Assembly (NCBI RefSeq): GCF_009707515.1
Contig: NZ_WLYI01000022.1
Span: forward strand, 47,723-111,722
Length of the DNA stretch: 64,000 nt
Direction of reading: 5' to 3'
From: Pseudomonas karstica
GTDB lineage: Bacteria > Pseudomonadota > Gammaproteobacteria > Pseudomonadales > Pseudomonadaceae
The notes beneath the pieces were generated by a model. That model worked only from the letters and a program-made list of their open reading frames with translations. It was not told the DNA's origin and made no database searches. Positions within the stretch are counted from its first letter, which is position 1, and each line of letters begins with the position of its first letter. Positions 18,769 to 26,574 of this stretch are shown one piece after another. The position numbers were made by a program, and so were the translations under genes.

Positions 18769-20160
18769 TCAACCTTTGTCAGCCTTTCCGGCCGCCGCCG
18801 CAAACTTCGCCAAGCCGATATCCAGGCGGCGAGGGCGGCGTCCGTGGTCTTCAGCATTCTCCTTGCGACGGATTGCGTTACGCACCAGCAGTGAGCCCAG
18901 ATAACGAATCGGCTCAGGCGGGAAATAGCCAAGAGGCCCCTTCAATAGTGGTGATCGGGTCCACTCGTTATCCACTCCAAGCACCATCGAGGACAGAATT
19001 TGCCCGCCCATATGGCAGGGGCCGACGCCGCTGCCTGAGTAGCCGAACCCATAGAAAATGTTAGTGCTCTGGTTCAACTGACCGAAGAACGGTAAACCTG
19101 TGGCCGAACGGTCTGATGGGCCATTCCAGGAGGACTCGATCGCGACCCCTTTGAAGTCCGGAAAGAACTCAGCCAGGGTACTGCACAGCAGGCTCTCATA
19201 GGGCGAAGGCTGGTCGAATACCGGCAGCATGCGGCCACCATACGCGAAGGTGTTTCCACCCTTGCCGAGCATGATCCGACCATCCGGAGTGTTGTGGTAG
19301 TAATGCACGAATATCCGTGAGTCGAGGACGGACACACCGGAGGTCAGGCCCATTTTCTTCAGCAGGTCTGGGCGCGGTTCGGTGATGATCATGTCACTGG
19401 AGACTATTGCTACGGAGCGCTCGAACTGCGGGAAAGCGCGAGCCATCCAAGCGTTCATGGCCAGCACTACACGGTCTGCCTTGACCCGACCATGGGGCGT
19501 TACCACAGTGGCGGGTTTGCCTTCTTCCAACTCTCTCATCGGTGTGCCTTCATAAAGCCGCACACCCAACTCTAGTGCTACCCGACGCATACCACGCACC
19601 AGCTTGCCAGGCTGTACGCTAGCCGCCGCCGGTGAAAACCAGCCCTCCAGGTGTTTGTTCGAGCCGGCCATACTCTGCACGTCGACCAATGCGCGTTTGC
19701 TGAACGAGTTAATACCGTTACGCTCCAGTGCTGCTATGACCCCGTCAGTTGCACCGACCTGTGCTGGATTACTCGCCGTATAAAGCGTGCCGTCGAGACG
19801 GTAATCGGCATCCACCGAGTACTTTTTGCAGAATTCGCCGATGGCATAAATGCTCTGCTCTGAAGCCTTGACCAGACGCACTGCTTCCTCGACCCCGAAC
19901 AGTCGCTCAAGAGTGAAATACTTTGCCGACCACGACAATGCACAGCCGCCATTGCGCCCGCTGGCACCGGCGCCGCAGATATCAGCTTCAATGATGACCA
20001 CGTCGATTTCGGGGTTCTGCTCCTTAAGCATGATGGCCGTCCACAAGCCTGTATAACCGCCGCCGACGATACAGACATTGGCTTGAGTGTCCTGTTGCAA
20101 GGCTGGGCATGGCCCAGAGGTGTCTTGTGCGAGCGCCCTGTCGAGCCAGTAAGGTCTCAT
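18769..20160 (-). CDS. FAD-dependent amine oxidoreductase (DAO/PuuB-like)
   Basis: Flavoprotein of 463 residues in the D-amino-acid-oxidase/PuuB superfamily. The FAD dinucleotide motif is VCIVGGGYTGLWTAIMLKE near residues 30-48, followed by the ADICGAGASGRNGGCALSWS segment. The second FAD block is GFGYSGSGVGPCHMGGQ. Such enzymes oxidise amines to imines, releasing peroxide or feeding electrons on. The following RidA gene, whose family hydrolyses imines, and the organophosphate-type carrier fit oxidation of an aminophosphonate or similar amine. A GGAGG site precedes the ATG. Substrate is inferred from context only. Confidence 0.85.
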   Translation of the reverse strand: MRPYWLDRALAQDTSGPCPALQQDTQANVCIVGGGYTGLWTAIMLKEQNPEIDVVIIEADICGAGASGRNGGCALSWSAKYFTLERLFGVEEAVRLVKASEQSIYAIGEFCKKYSVDADYRLDGTLYTASNPAQVGATDGVIAALERNGINSFSKRALVDVQSMAGSNKHLEGWFSPAAASVQPGKLVRGMRRVALELGVRLYEGTPMRELEEGKPATVVTPHGRVKADRVVLAMNAWMARAFPQFERSVAIVSSDMIITEPRPDLLKKMGLTSGVSVLDSRIFVHYYHNTPDGRIMLGKGGNTFAYGGRMLPVFDQPSPYESLLCSTLAEFFPDFKGVAIESSWNGPSDRSATGLPFFGQLNQSTNIFYGFGYSGSGVGPCHMGGQILSSMVLGVDNEWTRSPLLKGPLGYFPPEPIRYLGSLLVRNAIRRKENAEDHGRRPRRLDIGLAKFAAAAGKADKG

Positions 20161-20205
20161 GGAGAGCCTCCGATATATTGGGTTGGAAGAGTCCGGTGGG
20201 CGGTA

Positions 20206-20553
20206 TCAGCGTGCAGCGATTACGATCATTTCCACTCGCCAATCCGGGTTGACCAGTTCGGCCAAAGTGCAGGCACGGGTGGGGGCATGTCCCTCAGGGA
20301 AGAAGCTATCCCAAGCCCGGTTGAGCCCTTCATAATCATCCCTGTGGGCCAGCAGAATACGTACCGAGAGCACGCGCTTGAGGTCGCTGCGAGCACTGAG
20401 CAGCAAGCGCTCGAGATTGACCAGAATCTCGAACGTCTGAGCTTCTATATCGCCCTGGGTGTCCTCGGCGACTTGACCTCCGATGTAAACGGTATTGTCG
20501 TGCACAACCATCTCTGAGCGGCGTTGCGCGATTTCAAAACGTTCAATACTCAT
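20206..20553 (-). CDS. RidA-family protein paired with FAD amine oxidase
   Basis: RidA-type protein of 115 residues. Strand VVHDNTVYIGGQVAED, the QTFEILVNLERLLLSA helix and the RACTLAELVNPDWRVEMIVIAA end fit the family, though the usual Arg-x-x-V/T segment is varied (TRACTLAEL). Its ATG overlaps the stop of the carrier gene (ATGA), and the FAD oxidase begins 45 bp after its own stop. All three are on the minus strand and almost certainly one operon. Likely role: speeding hydrolysis of the imine produced by the flavoenzyme. Confidence 0.85.
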   Translation of the reverse strand: MSIERFEIAQRRSEMVVHDNTVYIGGQVAEDTQGDIEAQTFEILVNLERLLLSARSDLKRVLSVRILLAHRDDYEGLNRAWDSFFPEGHAPTRACTLAELVNPDWRVEMIVIAAR

Positions 20554-21890
20554 GGAGCTCTCCAGCTTTTGGGAAGCGTTGAATAGGGTTTTGTGTCAGC
20601 GAGGCCTGGCTGCTGGGCTTGTGGGCGGCTATTCCAGTGCGGGATCATCATCGCTGTGGCGATCAGAGCGGAGACGGTGAAGCAGATGAATACCGTCTCG
20701 GTATCGAAGTAGCCAGGGAGCAGGCCGCCAAGCACGGCCCCGATCGAGCCGCAACCGTTGACGAAGCCTGTCGCAGTACCGGCGGAGCCCTTGCCGAAGT
20801 CGATGGCGGCAGCGCCGCAGATCATCGAGTCGGGTCCATACAGGGTCAGGCCCATCATGAACAACAGGGCGACCACCACCAGCACGCTGCCGGTCTGCAG
20901 CGCCGGCACAAACAGCGCCAGGCTGACGGTCAGCGCTAGTAGGCTGATCACGCAGGCAGGGAAGCGGCGGGCGCCGAAAACCTTGTCCGACAGCAAGCCG
21001 ATCAGGATGGGCCCGGCCAAACCGGCGATCTCGAAGGCGGTGGGTACCACGGCGGAAGCAACTTTGCCGATCTCCGGCATGCGTTCGTAGACCATCACCG
21101 GGCCCCAGAGCAGGATGGCATAGCGGGCTGGCTTGAGCATGAAGTAGGCCAGGCCGAGCACCAGTATGGTGCGATTCTTGATGATGGTTTGCAGGCAGAA
21201 GACAAAACCTGGGCGCGCTTGGCCATTGCTGGCGTCCTCCGCACTCAATGGCTCGATTGGCGGCAAACCAACATCTTGCGGCGTGTTGCGCTGGAAGATT
21301 AAAAACAGAACAGCGACCGCGGCCACCACTGCTGCAGTGGAAATAAACGCCGCTCTCCAATCGCCATAGACCTCATAGGCCAACCAGCCGGCGAAGGGCG
21401 AGGCCACCAGGCCGCCGAAGGCGTAGCAGGTGCTCCAAAGCCCGAATACCTGGCCGCGCTCATGGGTGGCGAAGAAGCTGCCGATGTTCTTGCACAGGCC
21501 GGACCAGCCGGTGGACTGCGCCAAGCCCTGCACCACCATGCAGGTGGCGAAGATCGGCAGGGTGGCGAAGGTGCCCATGGCGGCAGCGGCGAGGGCCGAG
21601 ATCAATAGCCCGCCGAAAACCACGATGCGTGGGCCGAAACGGTCGGCGAGGATACCCCAGGTGAACTGGCCAATAGCGTAGGCACCCAGATACAGAGCGT
21701 CGAGGTTGGCCATTACGGCCTTTTCCATCATGAAATCGGGGTCGTCGCCGATGCCCAGCTTGGCTACCGAGAAGGCCTTGCGAGTGAAGTAGAAGGCTGC
21801 ATAGGCCAGCCAGGTGATGGCGAAAATCTGTAAACGCCAACGCTTGCGGCTGCTGATCTTGAAGGGAGATAAGTCGGTCGTATGATTCAT
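20550..21890 (-). CDS. MFS transporter of the organophosphate:Pi antiporter (GlpT/UhpT-like) type
   Basis: Twelve-helix carrier of 446 residues. The N-terminus ITWLAYAAFYFTRKAFSVAK, with an N-terminal Y..YxxRKxF pattern, and the GILADRFGPRIVVFGG loop are typical of the OPA family (GlpT, UhpT, phosphoglycerate carriers), which move phosphorylated organic anions against phosphate. First gene of a three-gene operon with RidA and the FAD oxidase. Coupling to an amine oxidase suggests uptake of an aminated phosphonate or phosphate compound, but the family also contains carriers with other substrates. Confidence 0.85.
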   Translation of the reverse strand: MNHTTDLSPFKISSRKRWRLQIFAITWLAYAAFYFTRKAFSVAKLGIGDDPDFMMEKAVMANLDALYLGAYAIGQFTWGILADRFGPRIVVFGGLLISALAAAAMGTFATLPIFATCMVVQGLAQSTGWSGLCKNIGSFFATHERGQVFGLWSTCYAFGGLVASPFAGWLAYEVYGDWRAAFISTAAVVAAVAVLFLIFQRNTPQDVGLPPIEPLSAEDASNGQARPGFVFCLQTIIKNRTILVLGLAYFMLKPARYAILLWGPVMVYERMPEIGKVASAVVPTAFEIAGLAGPILIGLLSDKVFGARRFPACVISLLALTVSLALFVPALQTGSVLVVVALLFMMGLTLYGPDSMICGAAAIDFGKGSAGTATGFVNGCGSIGAVLGGLLPGYFDTETVFICFTVSALIATAMMIPHWNSRPQAQQPGLADTKPYSTLPKSWRAP

Positions 21891-22256
21891 GTCACGGCCC
21901 TCTGAATTAAATGTGCTTGCAGTTCAATGACTTGCGATTTTTTTTGTAAAAGCACTTCTTGCACCGTTCTGTTGAACGGTCAGATCCAGATGTAACGGGA
22001 CCCGCGAGCAACTACTTCCTTACTCGCTACGCAGCCAGGTGGTGCCGCCCTGCGACGTCCATGGTTGAGTACTGCGGGATTGGTCTCGTACTACAAATTC
22101 TTGAGGTTTGCTGGAGGCGGCGAGAACTTGGCTTTGTTCATGATCATCTCCGGCGTGTGCTGCTGTGCTGGAGGTGATAGAAACAAGTTGCAGGTAATAA
22201 ATAAAATCGATTTATAGTATATCTAAAATAATCACAGCTTATTTATAGGAAGGAAT
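21891..22256. other. divergent promoter region of MFS operon and LysR gene
   Basis: About 365 bases between the leftward carrier operon and the rightward LysR gene. Its right end (22190-22250) is very AT-rich (AAAATCGATTTATAGTATATC), probably a promoter and LysR-binding region. AGGAAGGAAT precedes the LysR ATG. No gene is supported inside. Confidence 0.5.
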
Positions 22257-23132
22257 ATGGCCGTTTCCAACGCCCAGCTACGGGCCTTCCATGCGGTCGC
22301 GCAGCAGGGAAGTTTTACACGTGCAGCGCAGGACTTGTTTCTCAGTCAGCCGGCTGTTTCCGACCAAGTACGCAAGCTGGAGGAGCAATTCGGCGTGCTG
22401 CTGTTCTACCGTACCAAGCGTTCAGTACAGCTCACCGAGCTAGGTGAGCAGTTGCTTGGAATCACCCAACGGCTCTATGCCGTGGCCTCCGAGGCGCAAG
22501 AGCTGCTGTCCAGCTCACAGGCGTTACAGGCTGGCAGCCTGACCTTGGCGGTCGACTCTCCGGTGCATGTACTGCCGTTTATTGCTCTGTTCACTGAGCG
22601 CTACCCGGCGATTCGCTTCAGTTTGGTGACCGGCAATACCGACGAAGCGCTGTCGCGGCTGTTCGAATACAAGGCCGATTTCGCTGTGCTCGGCCGTCCG
22701 ATAGAAGATGAACGACTCATCTGTCATGTACTCAGCAGGGCCCCGCTGGTGGCCTTCGTCGGGCCGGCACACCCTTGGGCCACACGGGAGTCTATTGTTT
22801 TGGCCGACCTAGATGACACACCGTTGGTACTACGCGAACGGGGCTCGATGACCAGGCAGACGATTGAGGAAGAGATGAAGCGCGTCGGTGCACGCGTGTG
22901 TCCGGCCATCGAAGTGGAAGGACGTGAGGCGGTGTTTGATACAGTCGCCGGCGGGCTGGGGGTAGGTATCGTCTCGGCGGCGGAGTTCGGTGGCAATCGC
23001 AGCGTGCGAAGCTTGCCAATTGTGGATTGCCAACGGTACATGACCGAGACTCTGGTGTGCCTGCGTACCCAGGGTACGCGCCGGATCATTGAGACCTTTC
23101 TCGAGATGGTCCGGTCGAACCAAGGCAGTTGA
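22257..23132 (+). CDS. LysR-family regulator resembling aminoethylphosphonate-associated LysR
   Basis: LysR regulator of 291 residues. The N-terminal helix-turn-helix is GSFTRAAQDLFLSQPAVSDQ, and the substrate-binding domain includes GSLTLAVDSPVHVLPFIALF and GNTDEALSRLFEYKADFAVL. This pattern (HVLP/HVMP, GN.(E/D)E.L..L..Y.AD.AVL) resembles regulators that accompany 2-aminoethylphosphonate catabolism, from memory. Divergent from the MFS-RidA-FAD oxidase operon across an AT-rich spacer, the classic arrangement for a LysR activator and its target. Start supported by an AGGAAGG site. Confidence 0.87.
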   Translation: MAVSNAQLRAFHAVAQQGSFTRAAQDLFLSQPAVSDQVRKLEEQFGVLLFYRTKRSVQLTELGEQLLGITQRLYAVASEAQELLSSSQALQAGSLTLAVDSPVHVLPFIALFTERYPAIRFSLVTGNTDEALSRLFEYKADFAVLGRPIEDERLICHVLSRAPLVAFVGPAHPWATRESIVLADLDDTPLVLRERGSMTRQTIEEEMKRVGARVCPAIEVEGREAVFDTVAGGLGVGIVSAAEFGGNRSVRSLPIVDCQRYMTETLVCLRTQGTRRIIETFLEMVRSNQGS

Positions 23133-23204
23133 GTTGCTATCAGGTATCACGAGGTTCTGGTTTTTGCTGACCGTCCGGAGAATGATCGCCAGGATGCTTA
23201 TTCG

Positions 23205-24107
23205 TTATTGAGGGGCCTTGCCCCCTGTGCCAAACAGCCTTTTGGCTTCGGCAAAACACTTCTCGGCAATGGCCGAGCGCGGCTCGGTCTTGCGCATCAC
23301 CAACCCCAGGGGCGCCAGGACACTGGCATCCGGGAGGTTGATGAAGCCCAGGGTCTCAATCGGCTTTTCCCAGCCACCGTCCAGGGGCATGATCGAGCAG
23401 CAAAAGCCTTCATGAATCGCCTGGAATAGTTGGTGGGTCGAGTCAGTCTCAAGGATGGGTTGTGGGTCGAGGCCGCGGCTGCGAAAGCTCAGGTCAATGG
23501 ATTTGCGATAGTGCATGCCGTTGCTGATCATCCCCAAAGGCAGCTGGGCAGCGTCTTCCCAGCTCATTTCGCTGCCTTCGAACTGGAAGTGGCGCGTGTC
23601 GTACAGCAAGCCGACACGGGTCTCTCCCAGTTCGAAGAAATCCAGAAGGTGGGAGCTGACATGATCGAGGTAGCAAATGCCTAGATCCAGTTGATTATTG
23701 CCCAGGCCTTCGATGATCCGGTCCGAACTCATGGAAGACAGGCTGAACTTGAGCTCGGGAAATGTGTGGGAAAGCCCCTGCACATAATTGATCGGGTTAA
23801 AACCACTCAGCGGCACCAGGCCCAGACGTAAGTTACCCACCAGTTGGCCACGGCAGGCAGCGGCCTCGGCGAACAGGCCGTCATGGGCTGCCAGAAGGGT
23901 CCGGGCCCATGCCAGGACCCTTTCGCCGGCCTGGGTAAAACCTTCAAAGCGCTGGCCACGGGTGACCAGCTCCAGGCCTAACTCATCCTCCAGGTTGCGC
24001 AAGCGCATGGACAAAGTCGGCTGGGTGATATGGCAGCGCGCAGCAGCCTGGCCGAAGTGACGAGTCTGCTCCAGGGCGATCAGGAATTTGAGTTGCTTGA
24101 TGTCCAC
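23205..24107 (-). CDS. LysR-family transcriptional regulator
   Basis: LysR regulator of about 300 residues. I chose GTG at 24107 (reading V-D-I-K-Q-L-K-F-L) because LysR proteins begin with this segment; the longer frame from 24173 adds an unrelated serine-rich stretch. The helix-turn-helix is HFGQAAARCHITQPTLSMRL. From memory it resembles the LysR protein that often sits beside formate dehydrogenase genes, but no such genes are present here. It is convergent with the preceding LysR gene and has no obvious target next to it unless it acts on the island to its right. Confidence 0.82.
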   Translation of the reverse strand: MDIKQLKFLIALEQTRHFGQAAARCHITQPTLSMRLRNLEDELGLELVTRGQRFEGFTQAGERVLAWARTLLAAHDGLFAEAAACRGQLVGNLRLGLVPLSGFNPINYVQGLSHTFPELKFSLSSMSSDRIIEGLGNNQLDLGICYLDHVSSHLLDFFELGETRVGLLYDTRHFQFEGSEMSWEDAAQLPLGMISNGMHYRKSIDLSFRSRGLDPQPILETDSTHQLFQAIHEGFCCSIMPLDGGWEKPIETLGFINLPDASVLAPLGLVMRKTEPRSAIAEKCFAEAKRLFGTGGKAPQ

Positions 24108-24309
24108 ACAGGCACCTGCTGACAAAACACGGGGAGTAGGGTGAGCAGACGACCTGGTTGATCTTCTGCTCACCCGCCAATCATAAGGGCTTAGTGCTTG
24201 ATTGACTCTATCACGGCCTGACCAATCGACCTAAGTGGCGATCGGCTCACCCGCCTTGCGTAACTATTTTCCCAATGAATCGAGAGTGATAAGTCGAAAA
24301 AATACCGGT

Positions 24310-24388
24310 TGACGTGGGTATTTTATGCTGGCTTATATTCGATACGTTATGTATCGAAATTGGTGAAAAAGAGGACTCTATGAATCTA
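24310..24388 (+). promoter_or_regulatory. orphan promoter, palindromic operator, RBS and start codon
   Basis: TTGACG at about 24309-24314 with TTATAT/TATATT about 18 bases downstream looks like a sigma-70 promoter. It is followed by the perfect arms TTCGATAC and GTATCGAA around GTTAT (24338-24358), then AGAGGA and ATG at 24380. The ATG leads only into antisense of the lipocalin-like gene, whose stop is at 24389. The signals therefore appear to have lost their gene. The palindrome matches two others in this island. Confidence 0.6.
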
Positions 24389-24817
24389 TTAGCTAGCGCG
24401 TCGCCACCGCAGTACCGAGGCCGCGCCACCCACTTGCGGAGGACGCAGAACAAGTATTTCTCGTTCAAAGCAAAACTCGCGAACCATCTTGGTTCCGACC
24501 CAGTCGGGCAGCAAAGCCGTTTCGACATGATGAGTAACGGTGGCGGCGTTGTGATCGACGGTGTAACGCCCTGCGTAGCCGATATAACCGCTGACCATCA
24601 AAGACAAAATGTCAGCAGGAATCGCATCTACTCCCGGCTTTTTACCTCCCAACGGCGTTCGGTCATTGCGCATCAGATGGGCCGACATCCAACCATCCGG
24701 GGTATAGATTCCAACGCCATAGGGCGTCGAACCCAATGGCATGAGGCACGTGCCGTCCTCCATCTGCACCACATAGTCAATCAGTTGCCAGACACCGATG
24801 AAGTTTTCATTTGGCAT
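24389..24817 (-). CDS. lipocalin-like domain protein
   Basis: Protein of 142 residues of the bacterial lipocalin-like family (Lipocalin_5 type). The N-terminal FIGVWQLIDYVVQMEDG strand and the YGVGIYTPDGWMSAHLM motif are characteristic; a YTVDHNAATVTHHVE strand and C-terminal RELVL-like strand complete a small beta barrel. No signal peptide. Start at 24817 is set by AAGGAAAG upstream; a longer frame to 25318 runs antisense through the SDR gene and is spurious. It is divergent from the first SDR gene, sharing a palindromic operator. Function unknown; such proteins often accompany catabolic oxidoreductase clusters. Confidence 0.82.
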   Translation of the reverse strand: MPNENFIGVWQLIDYVVQMEDGTCLMPLGSTPYGVGIYTPDGWMSAHLMRNDRTPLGGKKPGVDAIPADILSLMVSGYIGYAGRYTVDHNAATVTHHVETALLPDWVGTKMVREFCFEREILVLRPPQVGGAASVLRWRRAS

Positions 24818-24833
24818 TGCGACTTTCCTTATA

Positions 24834-24852
24834 TCGATACGGTTTGTATCGA
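24834..24852. promoter_or_regulatory. palindromic operator between lipocalin-like and SDR genes
   Basis: TCGATAC-GGTTT-GTATCGA, a seven-base inverted repeat with five-base spacer, lies 17 bases from one start codon and 27 from the other. It is near-identical to the sites at 24338 and 26534. Probable binding site of the TetR protein encoded at 31663-32274. Confidence 0.7.
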
Positions 24853-24878
24853 ATATAATTATCACGGGAGTCAGTTGA

Positions 24879-25649
24879 ATGACCAGTCCTTTTGATTCCT
24901 GGCGCCTCGATGGGCGTACGGCATTTGTCACTGGCGCCGGCGGTGCGATTGGCGAAGCGGTAGCGACTGCTCTTGCGTTGGCAGGGGCGCAGGTGTACTG
25001 CGCCGATATACGTGAGAAAGCGGCGCAAATAGTTGCCAGGAAAATAGGCGCAAGGGCGGTCACTCTTGATGTTACTGATCGTTCGGCCGTTATTGCGGCC
25101 ATCGATAGCGTGGCGGTTGATGGCCTGCATATTGTGTGCAACCTGGCGGGAGTACCTGGGCGGTCGCAACGGGTCGTGGACATAGATGACGATGCGTTCG
25201 ATGCCATGTTCGCGGCGCATTTCGGTGGTGTCTTATACGGCTGCCAAGCGGCGATTCCCCATCTTCGCAAAGTGGGCGGCGGGGTTATTGTGAATATGAG
25301 CTCGGAGGCGATCGACATTGCCCCGGCCGGTATTGCAAGTTACGCCGTCGCCAAAGCCTCCATTTCGATGCTGACCAAGATATTGGCTGCGGAAGTCGCC
25401 AGCGATGGGATTCGTGTGAACGCTGTCGCACCAAGCTTCGTTCCCAGCGACCTCAGTCTCGTTCGGTATGCCAATGATCCTGAAGGGCGTGAACGGTATC
25501 TCGATTGGTGGCGCGCCAAGTCTCCACTGGGTGAGCTGTGCTCGGTCGACGATGTCGCTGCCCAGGTCCTCTACCTCGCAAGCGATGCGGCGAGTTATGT
25601 CACTGGGCAGACGCTTCGCACCAATGGTGGGATGTCGATGCCATGGTGA
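24879..25649 (+). CDS. short-chain dehydrogenase/reductase (SDR) 1
   Basis: Classical SDR of 256 residues, NAD(P)-linked oxidation or reduction of a hydroxyl/keto group. Cofactor motif T18-G-A-G-G-A-I-G25; Asp43 after the second strand (YCADIRE) favours NAD(H). Catalytic Ser141/142, Tyr155 and Lys159 (YAVAK). Ends LRTNGGMSMPW, almost the same as the next SDR, indicating duplication and a shared substrate type. First gene of the rightward catabolic operon, with GGGAG before the ATG and a palindromic operator 27 bases upstream. Confidence 0.9.
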   Translation: MTSPFDSWRLDGRTAFVTGAGGAIGEAVATALALAGAQVYCADIREKAAQIVARKIGARAVTLDVTDRSAVIAAIDSVAVDGLHIVCNLAGVPGRSQRVVDIDDDAFDAMFAAHFGGVLYGCQAAIPHLRKVGGGVIVNMSSEAIDIAPAGIASYAVAKASISMLTKILAAEVASDGIRVNAVAPSFVPSDLSLVRYANDPEGRERYLDWWRAKSPLGELCSVDDVAAQVLYLASDAASYVTGQTLRTNGGMSMPW

Positions 25650-25752
25650 GTGCCCAGGTTCACCGTCTGGCGCGTTGGCACGAGGCATTGGCTGGCTGGT
25701 TCAGTGGGACTGGTCGTAGCAATAGGTTGTTTGCCTCTCATTCGGAGTTCAT

Positions 25753-26514
25753 ATGATCAATCAACTTTCTCTCGCTGGCCGGCGCGCCATTGTGACGGGC
25801 GCGGGCTCGGGTATTGGGCGAGCGACTGCAACACTCTTCGCGGCAGCAGGTGCCCATGTACTTTGTGTCGATATGGATGGCAAGGCGGTGGACGAGTTGG
25901 CGGCGACTATCGGCGGCGAAGCTGCTTGCCTTGACGTCACGGATCGCACCGCCGTGCGCAGTGTGTTCGAAGTCTTTGCCACGCAAGGTGTCGATATCCT
26001 CGCAAACATCGCAGGCGTTCCAAGTTCTGGGCAGCGTATCGAGGCGATGAGCGTATCGGCGTTTGAGCGCATTTTTGCAGTCAATTTCAAGGGCACGCTC
26101 TACTGCACACAGGCGGTACTGCCAGCGATGTCCGCGGCCAGGCGTGGTGCGATTATCAACATGGTGTCCTCGGCCATCGACTTGGCTATTCCAACCAATG
26201 CCAGCTACTCAATATCCAAAGCAGCCATTGCGATGCTGACTAAGGTGCTTGCCAATGAGGTTGGTGCTGACGGCATTCGCGTAAATGCCGTCGCACCCGG
26301 ATTCGTGCCGACGGCTTTGTCGATGGAGGCGGCTGGAACGGGGCAGGGCGACCAGGCCGCTTATCTTGAACATTGGATCAAGCGTGCGCCATTGGGCCGT
26401 GTCGGCACACCCGAAGATATAGCGCATCAGTGCCTCTATCTTGCATCCGATAAGGCCAATTTCGTGACCGGACAAATTCTTCGTCCCAATGGCGGTATGA
26501 CCATGCCGTGGTGA
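25753..26514 (+). CDS. short-chain dehydrogenase/reductase (SDR) 2
   Basis: Classical SDR of 253 residues, paralogue of the preceding gene. Cofactor motif TGAGSGIG near residues 15-22, Asp40 in LCVDMDG (NAD preference), catalytic Ser139/140, Tyr152 and Lys156 (YSISK). Shares with SDR 1 the LDVTDR segment, the KVLANEVGADGIRVNAVAP-type block and the end GGMTMPW. A GGAG site precedes the ATG; about 100 bp separate it from SDR 1. Paired SDRs of this kind may oxidise successive hydroxyls or opposite stereoisomers of one substrate. Confidence 0.9.
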   Translation: MINQLSLAGRRAIVTGAGSGIGRATATLFAAAGAHVLCVDMDGKAVDELAATIGGEAACLDVTDRTAVRSVFEVFATQGVDILANIAGVPSSGQRIEAMSVSAFERIFAVNFKGTLYCTQAVLPAMSAARRGAIINMVSSAIDLAIPTNASYSISKAAIAMLTKVLANEVGADGIRVNAVAPGFVPTALSMEAAGTGQGDQAAYLEHWIKRAPLGRVGTPEDIAHQCLYLASDKANFVTGQILRPNGGMTMPW

Positions 26515-26533
26515 GTTGACGGCAAAATCACAA

Positions 26534-26554
26534 TACGATACGTTGTGTATCATA
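26534..26554. promoter_or_regulatory. palindromic operator upstream of FAH-family gene
   Basis: TACGATAC-GTTGT-GTATCATA, third copy of the island's inverted repeat (core GATAC-N5-GTATC), 20 bases before the ATG at 26575. It implies an internal promoter for the FAH-ADH-VOC-MFS genes under the same repressor as the SDR genes. Confidence 0.7.
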
Positions 26555-26574
26555 ATAACAATGGAGTAAGCACA

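Noticed and set aside
24314..24895. 193-residue rightward frame starting behind the orphan operator
   Set aside because: Its sequence is the antisense of the lipocalin-like gene, which is well supported. Only the upstream signals were kept as a finding.
24389..25318. 309-residue minus frame that would extend the lipocalin-like protein
   Set aside because: The added N-terminus is antisense to SDR 1; a good AAGGAAAG site marks the start at 24817.
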